59,005 bases of DNA, taken from NCBI GenBank assembly GCA_015060625.1, contig SUYC01000021.1, forward strand, positions 1-59,005, written 5' to 3'. Every line of letters begins with the position of its first letter. Within the stretch, counting starts at the first letter, position 1. A model generated the notes under the pieces. That model did no database searches. It saw nothing but the letters and a program-made list of their open reading frames with translations, and had not been told where the DNA came from. The position numbers and the translations under genes were made by a program. This DNA comes from Xylanibacter ruminicola. Lineage in GTDB: Bacteria > Bacteroidota > Bacteroidia > Bacteroidales > Bacteroidaceae. Shown here piece after piece: positions 1 through 7,089 of this stretch.

Positions 1-67
1 ACAGAGAAGTTAAGCCCACCTGCGCCGATGGTACTGCAATGCAATGCGGGAGAGTAGGAAGCCGCCG
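1..67 (+). rRNA. rrf: 5S ribosomal RNA, 3' part (5' end outside window)
   Basis: The first bases match the conserved 3' half of bacterial 5S rRNA: the GAAGTTAAGC segment near the start, then GATGGTACTGCAATGC, and GGGAGAGTAGGAAGC close to the 3' end. The 5' half and the rest of the rrn operon must lie upstream of the window. The exact 3' end is estimated from family knowledge. Confidence 0.92.
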
Positions 68-82
68 TCTTTTTTAAAGAAG

Positions 83-116
83 AGCCTCGAGAATACAATA
101 TTCTCGGGGCTTTTTC
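83..116 (+). terminator. rrn operon terminator
   Basis: A 13-bp stem (83-95 with 99-111, one G-U-type mismatch, 3-nt loop) is followed by a T-run. It sits 15 bases after the 5S end, as expected of an intrinsic terminator for the rRNA operon. Confidence 0.85.
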
Positions 117-124
117 GTTTATAT

Positions 125-1246
125 ATGTGTATGCAATGGACAGACAGAATTAGACAAACCAAGATTATTCTGGTAATAGCAGCTGTGATGATAGCTGTTA
201 CCTCTTTGTTAGTATCGCATTTCCTGGTTAAAGACCTTTCTAACGAAGAACGTAAAAAGATGGAAGTGTGGGCTCAGGCTTTACATGCTTTGAACCATGC
301 CGATGAGAATACTGATCTTTCGTTAGTGCTTGATGTGATGCAGGGAAACACGACTATTCCTGTTATCGTGTTGAACGACAAAGGAGAGATTGACGATTAC
401 CGTAATATCGACGATACCTTGCAGCTTGACATGATAGCGCAGCGTATGATGAAGGCAGGCGATACCATTGTAGTGGGTAGCCAGATTGTGTGTTACGATG
501 AGTCGGTATTGCTCAAACGTCTTTCGCAATATCCTTATTGGCAGTTAGGCGTGGTCATGATTTTTGTGGTTGTAGCTATCTTCGCCTTACTTTCTTCCAA
601 AAAAGCCGAACAGAATAAGGTGTGGGTTGGTCTCTCTAAAGAAACGGCTCATCAATTAGGTACGCCTATCTCCAGTTTGATGGCTTGGGTTGAAATCTTA
701 AAAGAGAACCACCCCGACGACGATTTGATACCAGAGATGGATAAGGATGTGAAACGCCTGGAGCGGATAGCTGAGCGATTCTCTAAGATTGGATCCCTTC
801 CTGAGCCTGTGCCTGGCTCTATGAATGCTGTGATAGAACATGTGGTGGATTATATGCAACGTCGTACTTCAAATAAGGTTGAAATTACTACCCAACTGCC
901 TCATCACGACGTGATTGTTAATATGAACGCCTCGCTTTTTGAGTGGGTGATTGAGAACCTCTGTAAGAATGCGGTAGATGCGATGGAAGGTGCAGGTAAG
1001 ATTATGATTCAACTGATTGACGACGACCATCGGGTTGCTATTGAGGTTTCCGATACTGGTAAGGGTATTCGTAAAAAGGATATCAACCATGTTTTTACTC
1101 CAGGTTTCACCACCAAGCAACGTGGTTGGGGATTGGGCCTCTCGTTAGCGCGTCGCATCGTTGAGGATTATCATAAAGGTAAAATTTTTGTAAAGTCGTC
1201 AGAGCTCGGAAAAGGTACCACTTTTCGTGTCGAATTGCACAAATAG
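125..1246 (+). CDS. membrane sensor histidine kinase
   Basis: Two-component sensor kinase. The frame is open from inside the 5S gene, but an ATG there (44) cannot be real. The first plausible starts are 125 and 131, giving about 373 residues. A membrane segment lies near residues 14-34 and another near 142-157; the part between is a small periplasmic domain. The phospho-acceptor box is HQLGTPISSL (His about 176). The ATPase domain shows the N box NLCKNAVDAM, G1 DTGKGI and G2 GWGLGLSLARR. There is no response regulator next to it, so its partner is unknown. It starts only about 9 bases after the rrn terminator and I see no -7 element in between, so it may depend on read-through from the rRNA operon. 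The kinase call is firm; the ligand is unknown. Confidence 0.88.
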   Translation: MCMQWTDRIRQTKIILVIAAVMIAVTSLLVSHFLVKDLSNEERKKMEVWAQALHALNHADENTDLSLVLDVMQGNTTIPVIVLNDKGEIDDYRNIDDTLQLDMIAQRMMKAGDTIVVGSQIVCYDESVLLKRLSQYPYWQLGVVMIFVVVAIFALLSSKKAEQNKVWVGLSKETAHQLGTPISSLMAWVEILKENHPDDDLIPEMDKDVKRLERIAERFSKIGSLPEPVPGSMNAVIEHVVDYMQRRTSNKVEITTQLPHHDVIVNMNASLFEWVIENLCKNAVDAMEGAGKIMIQLIDDDHRVAIEVSDTGKGIRKKDINHVFTPGFTTKQRGWGLGLSLARRIVEDYHKGKIFVKSSELGKGTTFRVELHK

Positions 1247-1343
1247 CCCTTGTTTTGTGTAATATAATGGCCTGATAACTAAGGAATTTGCACTAAAATG
1301 ATAAAAAAATAAAATAAGCGTGCTTTCATTGAAAAAAAAGTTG

Positions 1344-1351
1344 TAACTTTG
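1344..1351 (+). promoter_or_regulatory. -7 element for DUF177-rpmF-fabH operon
   Basis: TAACTTTG matches the Bacteroidota sigma-ABfr -7 consensus TAnnTTTG. It is 41 bases before the DUF177 start. Expected transcription start is near 1356. Confidence 0.75.
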
Positions 1352-1392
1352 CAGCCCGTATAGCGCATTATTGCGTTTAAAAGTGTATAATA

Positions 1393-1914
1393 ATGAATAG
1401 TCTGGAGCAGTTGAAGATAGATATGAAGAGTTTGGTAAGCGAGGATACAACCTTGGCTTTCGACTTAGACGATACTTACTTCGCAGCTTTGGATGGTGCT
1501 GAAGTGAAGAGGGGCTCTTTGCACGTGTCGGTGTCTATACGCAAGGCAACCGGCTTTTTCGAACTCCTGTTTCATACCGAAGGCACCGTTATTGTACAGT
1601 GCGACCGATGCTTGGACGATATGGAACAGCCGGTAGAAACCGACAACCGTTTGATTGTAAAGCTCGGTAGCCAATACTCAGAGGAAGATGATATCATCGT
1701 TGTGCCTGAGGACGAAGGAATACTCGACACCTCGTGGATCATCTATGAGTTTGTGGCGTTGGTAATACCCATCAGGCATGTGCATGCACCTGGCAAGTGC
1801 AACCCTGCCATGACGAAAGCTCTGGAAGAGCTGTCAGCTGACCGAAGCAGCGATGAGGAGTCCGACCAGCCCATCGACCCCCGCTGGGAAAAATTGAAGA
1901 ATTTAAAAGTTTAA
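1393..1914 (+). CDS. DUF177 (YceD-like) protein
   Basis: A 173-residue acidic protein of the DUF177/YceD family, which is nearly always encoded directly before the L32 gene. In other organisms the family is linked to 23S rRNA metabolism and ribosome assembly; the precise activity is not settled. The sequence shows the typical paired cysteines (CDRC near residues 75-78) and a later Cys in KCNPAM, and an acidic mid-region. First gene of the operon behind the promoter at 1344; rpmF follows after 22 bases. The stop codon is embedded in a TTTAAAA-type tandem repeat. Confidence 0.85.
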   Translation: MNSLEQLKIDMKSLVSEDTTLAFDLDDTYFAALDGAEVKRGSLHVSVSIRKATGFFELLFHTEGTVIVQCDRCLDDMEQPVETDNRLIVKLGSQYSEEDDIIVVPEDEGILDTSWIIYEFVALVIPIRHVHAPGKCNPAMTKALEELSADRSSDEESDQPIDPRWEKLKNLKV

Positions 1915-1925
1915 AAATTTAAAAA
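1902..1925 (+). repeat. 8-bp tandem repeat TTTAAAAR spanning DUF177 stop
   Basis: Three units beginning at 1902, 1910 and 1918 (TTTAAAAG, TTTAAAAA, TTTAAAAA) with exact 8-bp spacing. They run from the last codons of DUF177 through its TAA stop into the gap before rpmF. Confidence 0.8.
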
Positions 1926-1936
1926 GTAATAGAATT

Positions 1937-2134
1937 ATGGCACATCCTAAAAGAAGACAGTCAAAGACTCGTACACTTAAGCGTCGTACTCATGACAAGG
2001 CAGTAGCTCCCACACTGGCAGTATGTCCTAACTGTGGTGCATATTATGTTTATCATACTGTATGCCCCACCTGCGGTTACTATCGTGGCAAGGTAGCTAT
2101 CAAGATCGAGGAAAGCGAGCTGAGTAATGGATAA
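1937..2134 (+). CDS. rpmF: 50S ribosomal protein L32
   Basis: A 65-residue basic protein starting [12 protein letters not shown], the L32 signature, with a zinc-ribbon pair of CxxC motifs (CPNC and CPTC). It is a structural part of the large ribosomal subunit. It overlaps the fabH start by 8 bases, which suggests translational coupling. plsX, found between rpmF and fabH in many bacteria, is absent here. Confidence 0.97.
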   Translation: MAHPKRRQSKTRTLKRRTHDKAVAPTLAVCPNCGAYYVYHTVCPTCGYYRGKVAIKIEESELSNG

Positions 2135-3131
2135 AATCAATGCGATAATCACTGGTGTAGGTGGCTACGTGCCCGACTATATCCTGAACAACGATGAGTT
2201 GTCACGTATGGTCGATACCAATGATGAGTGGATTATGACGCGAGTTGGTATCAAGGAGCGTCACATTCTTACGGAGGAAGGTCTCGGCACCAGCTACATG
2301 GCCCGTAAGGCTGCCAAGCAGCTGATGCATAAGACCGGAGTCGATCCCGACTCTATCGACGCTCTCATCGTTACCACTTCGACGGCTGATTATAAGTTCC
2401 CTTCCACAGCTTCTATCGTGCTGGGAAAACTTGGACTGAAGAATGCTTTCGCATTCGATTTCTGGGGCGCATGCTGTGGATTCCTCTACACACTCGACGT
2501 AGCAGCTACGATGATTCAGAGCGGACGCTACAAGAAAATCATCGTGATAGGTGCCGATAAGATGTCGTCGGTGGTTGACTATAAGGATCGTCAGACTTGT
2601 CCTCTCTTCGGAGATGGTGCTGCTGCCGTTCTGATCGAGGCTACCGAAGAACAGAATATCGGAGTGATGGACTCTTATTTCCGCACAGATGGTAAGGGAC
2701 TGCCGTTCCTGCACCTGAAGGCCGGAGGTTCCGTTTGCCCAGCGTCGCATTTCACTGTCGATCATCGTCTGCACTACCTCTATCAGGAGGGGCGTACTGT
2801 GTTCCGTTATGCAGTGACGAACATGAGCAACGACTGCGCTATCATTGCCGAGCGCAACGGTTTGAATAAGGACAACATCCAGTGGGTGGTTCCTCATCAG
2901 GCCAACATGCGTATCATCGAGGCTGTGGCTAAGCGTCTGGAGTTGCCGATGGATCAGGTGATGGTTAACATCGAACGCTACGGAAACACGAGTGCTGCTA
3001 CGATACCATTGGCTATCTGGGAATATGAGAATAAGTTGAAGAAGGGCGACAACTTGATCCTCACCGCCTTTGGTGCTGGATTCGTTCATGGAGCTTCTTA
3101 TTACAAGTGGGCCTATGATGGCGATAAGTAG
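2127..3131 (+). CDS. fabH: 3-oxoacyl-ACP synthase III (FabH)
   Basis: Initiates type II fatty-acid synthesis by condensing an acyl-CoA primer with malonyl-ACP. The 334 residues match the family length. The catalytic triad is visible: Cys116 in GACCGF, His257 in VPHQAN and Asn287 in YGNTSA. The ATG at 2127 overlaps the end of rpmF, and the family N-terminus ([10 protein letters not shown]) follows at once, which supports this start. era follows after 27 bases made of a 7-bp tandem repeat. Confidence 0.96.
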   Translation: MDKINAIITGVGGYVPDYILNNDELSRMVDTNDEWIMTRVGIKERHILTEEGLGTSYMARKAAKQLMHKTGVDPDSIDALIVTTSTADYKFPSTASIVLGKLGLKNAFAFDFWGACCGFLYTLDVAATMIQSGRYKKIIVIGADKMSSVVDYKDRQTCPLFGDGAAAVLIEATEEQNIGVMDSYFRTDGKGLPFLHLKAGGSVCPASHFTVDHRLHYLYQEGRTVFRYAVTNMSNDCAIIAERNGLNKDNIQWVVPHQANMRIIEAVAKRLELPMDQVMVNIERYGNTSAATIPLAIWEYENKLKKGDNLILTAFGAGFVHGASYYKWAYDGDK

Positions 3132-3165
3132 TGAATAGTGAATAATGAATAGTGAATAATGCATA
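3131..3165 (+). repeat. 7-bp tandem repeat between fabH and era, includes era start codon
   Basis: Five heptamers in exact phase: GTGAATA at 3131, GTGAATA at 3138, ATGAATA at 3145, GTGAATA at 3152 and ATGCATA at 3159. The first overlaps the fabH stop codon and the last begins with the era start codon. Confidence 0.85.
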
Positions 3166-4088
3166 AAGCAGGATTCGTTAATATTGTTGGAAATCCCAAC
3201 GTAGGCAAAAGTACGCTCATGAACCAGCTGGTTGGTGAGCGTATTTCTATTGCCACATTTAAGGCTCAGACAACCCGTCATCGTATCATGGGTATCGTGA
3301 ATACACCCGAGATGCAGATTGTATTCTCGGATACACCAGGTGTGCTGAAGCCTAATTACAAATTACAGGAGTCGATGTTAGCGTTCTCCGAGTCGGCCCT
3401 CCAGGATGCGGATGTGCTGCTCTACGTGACCGACGTGGTAGAGAACCCCGAAAAGAACATGGACTTCCTTGAGAAAGTGCAGAAGCTTAACCTGCCAGTA
3501 ATTCTGCTCATCAACAAGATCGATGAGCTGGCAAACCAGCCAAGCCCTGCTAGCCATCCTAGCCCAACTCGTAATACTAGCCAGGCTAGACTATCTACTA
3601 TCGTCGAGCGCTGGCATGCTTTGCTGCCCAAGGCAGAAATCCTGCCCATCTCTGCCAAGAATAAGTTTGGCGTAGATATGCTGCTCAAGCGTATTCAGGA
3701 GCTCCTGCCCGAGAGCCCCGCTTATTTTGATAAGGATCAGTTAACAGATAAGCCCGCACGATTCTTCGTGTCGGAGATTATCCGCGAAAAGATACTCCTC
3801 TACTATGATAAAGAGATACCTTATAGTGTAGAGGTAGCTGTGGAGCGATTTAAAGAGGATGACAAGCATATCCACATCAATGCCATCATTTATGTGGAGC
3901 GCGACTCACAGAAGGGTATCATCATCGGTCACCAGGGTGTAGCCCTCAAAAAGGTCAGCACCGAGGCCCGCAAATCGCTCGAAAAGTTCTTCGCCAAGCC
4001 CATCTTCCTCGAAATCTTCGTAAAGGTTGATAAGGACTGGCGTTCATCAGAAAAAGAATTGAATCACTTCGGGTACAACCCCGAGTAG
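3159..4088 (+). CDS. era: GTPase Era
   Basis: GTPase that binds 16S rRNA near its 3' end during 30S assembly. G1 is GNPNVGKS (residues 11-18), the switch II motif DTPG lies near 58-61, G4 is NKID (119-122) and the SAK motif is near 165-167. The C-terminal KH domain has the GxxG-type loop in [12 protein letters not shown]. At 309 residues it is slightly longer than usual. The excess is a Ser/Pro/Ala/Thr-rich segment of about 20 residues (126-145) directly after G4, encoded by a 9-bp-phased CTAG repeat. The fold outside the insert looks intact, so the protein should be functional. Confidence 0.96.
   Translation: MHKAGFVNIVGNPNVGKSTLMNQLVGERISIATFKAQTTRHRIMGIVNTPEMQIVFSDTPGVLKPNYKLQESMLAFSESALQDADVLLYVTDVVENPEKNMDFLEKVQKLNLPVILLINKIDELANQPSPASHPSPTRNTSQARLSTIVERWHALLPKAEILPISAKNKFGVDMLLKRIQELLPESPAYFDKDQLTDKPARFFVSEIIREKILLYYDKEIPYSVEVAVERFKEDDKHIHINAIIYVERDSQKGIIIGHQGVALKKVSTEARKSLEKFFAKPIFLEIFVKVDKDWRSSEKELNHFGYNPE
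3541..3598 (+). repeat. CTAG 9-bp-phase repeat cluster inside era
   Basis: CTAG at 3550, 3559, 3577 and 3586, with one-mismatch forms at 3541 (CAAG), 3568 (CTCG) and 3595 (CTAC). All seven are in exact 9-bp phase. The unit resembles CTAGCCNNN. It is read as Ala/Pro/Thr-Ser in era. Confidence 0.9.
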
Positions 4089-4093
4089 GTTCT

Positions 4094-4120
4094 TCCGTGT
4101 TAATCCGTGTAATCCGTGCC
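4094..4120 (+). repeat. TCCGTG repeat between era and der
   Basis: Three TCCGTG units starting at 4094, 4104 and 4113 (spacing 10 and 9) fill most of the 46-base gap. The same motif forms a large inverted repeat at 39149-39224. Confidence 0.85.
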
Positions 4121-4134
4121 AAAATAAATATAGT

Positions 4135-5448
4135 ATGGGAAATTTAGTAGCAATCGTAGGACGCCCTAATGTGGGTAAATCTACACTGTTCAACCGCCTG
4201 ACAAAAACGCGCCATGCGATTGTCAGCAACGAGGCTGGAACCACTCGCGATCGCCAGTATGGCAAGTGCGAATGGAACGGTCGCGAGTTCTCAGTTGTCG
4301 ATACTGGCGGCTGGGTCGTCAACAGCGACGATGTTTTCGAAGAGGAGATTCGCAAGCAGGTGATTATTGCCACCGAAGAAGCCGATCTCGTACTCTTCCT
4401 CTGCGATATTAATAATGGTGTCACTGGATGGGATATGGATGTAGCGCAGATCCTGCGCCGCGCGAAACTGCCCGTTATTCTGGTGGCCAACAAAGCCGAT
4501 GATGGTAAGGACTTATACGACCAATACGAGTTTTATAAACTGGGTCTTGGCGATCCTTATCCCATCTCAGCTGCCACAGGTAGTGGCACTGGCGATCTGC
4601 TCGACAAGGTGCTTGAGATTCTGCCTGAGAAGCCCAAGGACGACTTGGAGGATGGCATTCCCCGTTTTGCCGTTGTTGGTCGTCCTAATGCTGGTAAGTC
4701 GAGCATCATCAATGCCTTTATCGGTGAGGATCGTAACATTGTAACCGATATCGCTGGTACCACACGCGATAGTATCTACACCCGTTATGATAAGTTCGGT
4801 TTCGATTTCTATCTGGTAGATACCGCTGGTATCCGTCGTAAGAATAAGGTAACCGAGGATCTGGAATTCTATTCGGTGATGCGCTCTATCCGTGCCATCG
4901 AGAATAGCGATGTGTGTGTGCTGATGCTTGATGCTACCCGTGGTATCGAGGCACAGGATATGAACATCTTCCAGCTGATTCAAAAGAATAATAAATCGCT
5001 GGTGGTGGTCGTTAACAAGTGGGATCTGGTCGAGGATAAGTCACAAGAGGTGATTAAGACCTTCGAGAATGCTATCCGTAAGCGTATGGCACCGTTTGTT
5101 GATTTCCCCATCATCTTTGCTTCGGCACTTACCAAACAACGTATCTTTAAGGTGTTGGAGACTGCCAAGCAGGTTTATCTGAACCGTAAGGCGAAGATTG
5201 GTACTTCGAAACTGAACGAGGTGATGCTGCCACTCATCGAGGCCTTCCCACCACCATCAGTAAAGGGTAAGTACATTAAGATTAAGTATGTGGCTCAGGT
5301 GCCCGACACGCAGATTCCAACCTTCGTGTTCTATGCCAACCTGCCACAGTACGTAAAGGAACCTTATAAGCGTTTCTTGGAGAATAAGATTCGTGAGAAC
5401 TGGGAGCTCACCGGTAGCCCCATCAACGTGTTTATCCGCCAGAAATAA
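4135..5448 (+). CDS. der: GTPase Der (EngA)
   Basis: Essential double-GTPase for 50S ribosome assembly. Two tandem G domains are seen: the first with GRPNVGKST (residues 9-17) and NKAD, the second with GRPNAGKSS near residue 182 and NKWD. A C-terminal KH-like domain (about 350-437) follows. The length of 437 fits the family. The next gene's ATG overlaps the der stop by one base (TAATG), so the small lipoprotein behind it is probably translated by coupling. Confidence 0.97.
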   Translation: MGNLVAIVGRPNVGKSTLFNRLTKTRHAIVSNEAGTTRDRQYGKCEWNGREFSVVDTGGWVVNSDDVFEEEIRKQVIIATEEADLVLFLCDINNGVTGWDMDVAQILRRAKLPVILVANKADDGKDLYDQYEFYKLGLGDPYPISAATGSGTGDLLDKVLEILPEKPKDDLEDGIPRFAVVGRPNAGKSSIINAFIGEDRNIVTDIAGTTRDSIYTRYDKFGFDFYLVDTAGIRRKNKVTEDLEFYSVMRSIRAIENSDVCVLMLDATRGIEAQDMNIFQLIQKNNKSLVVVVNKWDLVEDKSQEVIKTFENAIRKRMAPFVDFPIIFASALTKQRIFKVLETAKQVYLNRKAKIGTSKLNEVMLPLIEAFPPPSVKGKYIKIKYVAQVPDTQIPTFVFYANLPQYVKEPYKRFLENKIRENWELTGSPINVFIRQK

Positions 5449-5891
5449 TGAGGATAATAGCACGCTTCTTCCGGCCGATTCGGCCGGCCAGCCTAGCCCC
5501 CCTTGGAAGGCTAGCCCCGCTAGTAATAATCGCCCTGCTGGTTGCTGCCTGCAGCAGCACCCCCACGAGAGAGGAGTTGGCCGGCTTGGCTGCCAAAGGC
5601 TATTATCAGCATCTGGTAGCTGGCGAGTACGAGCAGTTTGTCGAGGGCCGTCTGATGGCCGACTCGCTGCCTGCCGATTATCGCTTGCAGCTCATCGAGG
5701 GCTATAAGCAGTTTGTGGCCCAGCAGCTCGAAGCCCGCAAGGGCATTCAAGAGGTGAGCGTGTCGCGTGCTTATACCGATAGCTTGGCTGACTATACCAA
5801 TGTGCTGCTGATGCTCTGCTACGGCGATAGCACCACCGAAGAGGTAGTGGTGCCGATGGTGGAACACAACGGGCGGTGGAGAATGAAATAA
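5448..5891 (+). CDS. small lipoprotein, NTF2-like (DUF4878-like) candidate
   Basis: 147 residues with a lipoprotein signal peptide: basic start, hydrophobic stretch VIIALLVA and lipobox VAAC (Cys about residue 35). The mature part (about 110 residues, alternating polar and aromatic) resembles NTF2-like lipoproteins of Bacteroidales, but I do not recognise it firmly. The n-region is unusually long and rich in Arg, Pro, Leu and Ala. It is encoded by a CGGCCG palindrome and a CTAG repeat cluster, so the signal peptide seems to have been extended by repeat. Translationally coupled to der. Confidence 0.7.
   Translation: MRIIARFFRPIRPASLAPLGRLAPLVIIALLVAACSSTPTREELAGLAAKGYYQHLVAGEYEQFVEGRLMADSLPADYRLQLIEGYKQFVAQQLEARKGIQEVSVSRAYTDSLADYTNVLLMLCYGDSTTEEVVVPMVEHNGRWRMK
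5471..5523 (+). repeat. CGGCCG palindrome plus CTAG 9-bp-phase cluster in lipoprotein signal peptide
   Basis: A 17-bp palindrome (5471-5478 with 5480-5487, centre 5479) is followed by CTAG at 5493, 5511 and 5520 with CTTG at 5502, all in 9-bp phase. In this gene the frame is CTA-Gxx, giving Leu-Ala/Leu-Val. Confidence 0.88.
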
Positions 5892-5917
5892 TTATGAAAT
5901 AACAAATAACCATCAAA

Positions 5918-6922
5918 ATGAAAAAGATTGTTTTAGCAGTAACAGCAGCTGTGAGCGTAACCCTGGCGCATGCGCAGGATGTATCGCAGCGGATGAAGGA
6001 AAATGGCGTATTCCAAAATCTCGATGTGTCGCTTACGGCCGGTACTACTGGTATTGGTATTGACGTAGCCTCACGCATCTACGATAACGTGCAGTTGCGT
6101 TTAGGTTATGAGTATATGCCCCGCTTTAAAAAGAGTATCTACTTCCCTGTAGAGGTGGGCGGACAGCCTGCTGTGGCCTATGATGCCAATGGCAACCGTA
6201 TAGAAACAAGGTTCGACCGCTTGTCTAAGATGCTTACAGACCTTACCGGCTTTAAGGTGCAAGATGAGGTTGAGATGGTTGGCAAGCCCACCGTCAACAA
6301 TTTTAAGTTTTTGGTGGATGTGTTCCCCTTTAAGAATAAGCACTGGCATGTGACTGGCGGTTTCTACTGGGGCCCCTCGCAGTTCGCTTATGCCGAGAAC
6401 TCTACTTCTGCCATGAGTTCGCTGTTGGCTGTGAGCATGTATAATCAGATCTATGAGAAATGCGTAAACGACGATCCTCTTATTGATATCGATGGTGATG
6501 GCACATCTCAGAACCCAGGTATGACTATATACTTGAATGAAGCCTATCGTCAGAAGATTATCAACTATGGTCGCATGGGATTCCATGTAGGCGATGAGAA
6601 GGGCACAGGCGAGCCTTATATCATGGAGGCAGAGGCTGAGAGTGGTATGGTAAAGGTTCGTGCCAAGAGCAACAGCTTTAAGCCCTATCTTGGTTTTGGT
6701 TATGGTGGCAAGCTGATGAAGAGTCGTGACGACTGGCAGGTATCTTTCGATGCCGGTATGATGTTCTGGGGCGGCACCCCAAGCCTGATTACCCACGATG
6801 GCACCAACCTGACGCATGATGTAGAGAATATCACAGGTAAGGTAGGCGACTGGGTAGATTTCCTTGGAGGCATCAAGGTCTATCCCGTGCTCCAAGTACG
6901 TTTCACCAAGACTATTTTCTAA
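5918..6922 (+). CDS. predicted outer-membrane beta-barrel protein
   Basis: 334 residues with a cleavable signal peptide (MKKIVLAVTAAVSVTLAHAQ, cut after AHA). The mature part has alternating hydrophobic and polar residues and aromatic-rich segments such as LRLGYEYMP, FKPYLGFGYGG and a C-terminal VLQVRFTKTIF. Ending in Phe is typical of outer-membrane barrels. The specific function is not recognised. It follows the lipoprotein after 26 bases and probably ends the operon. Confidence 0.7.
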   Translation: MKKIVLAVTAAVSVTLAHAQDVSQRMKENGVFQNLDVSLTAGTTGIGIDVASRIYDNVQLRLGYEYMPRFKKSIYFPVEVGGQPAVAYDANGNRIETRFDRLSKMLTDLTGFKVQDEVEMVGKPTVNNFKFLVDVFPFKNKHWHVTGGFYWGPSQFAYAENSTSAMSSLLAVSMYNQIYEKCVNDDPLIDIDGDGTSQNPGMTIYLNEAYRQKIINYGRMGFHVGDEKGTGEPYIMEAEAESGMVKVRAKSNSFKPYLGFGYGGKLMKSRDDWQVSFDAGMMFWGGTPSLITHDGTNLTHDVENITGKVGDWVDFLGGIKVYPVLQVRFTKTIF

Positions 6923-6933
6923 GTCTATTTTTC

Positions 6934-6999
6934 TCTAAGTACTTTTCAATTGCAATCTAAGTACTTTGCAATTGTTTCCTAAGTACTTTTCAAAATACT
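6934..6999 (+). repeat. three 22-bp tandem repeats with AAGTACTT and CAATTG palindromes
   Basis: Units begin at 6934, 6956 and 6978 (exact 22-bp spacing), each starting YCTAAGTACTTT. The first two also contain CAATTG. A partial copy (TCTAAGTC) at 6918 overlaps the stop codon of the upstream gene. They lie in the 3' untranslated region before the terminator. Confidence 0.88.
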
Positions 7000-7015
7000 C
7001 AAATAACAAATAAAA

Positions 7016-7046
7016 ATCAGGGCAGCCCTATAAAGGCTGCCCTGAT
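7016..7046 (-). terminator. terminator of surface lipoprotein gene, possibly bidirectional
   Basis: Perfect 12-bp GC-rich stem (7016-7027 with 7035-7046), loop 7. On the minus strand it is followed by a T-run, so it terminates the gene at 7090-9189. It may also stop the convergent plus-strand operon. Confidence 0.88.
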
Positions 7047-7089
7047 TGCGTTATGTGAGATTCTTATTGTATAGAATCTGTTATTCCTA

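Noticed and set aside
44..124. Upstream ATG for the sensor kinase inside the 5S rRNA
   Set aside because: It lies in the rRNA gene and runs through the terminator stem; the family N-terminus begins near 125-131.
2202..3281. Long open frame on the minus strand opposite fabH (359 codons)
   Set aside because: It mirrors a gene with strong family identity and has no recognisable domain or promoter; a shadow of codon bias.
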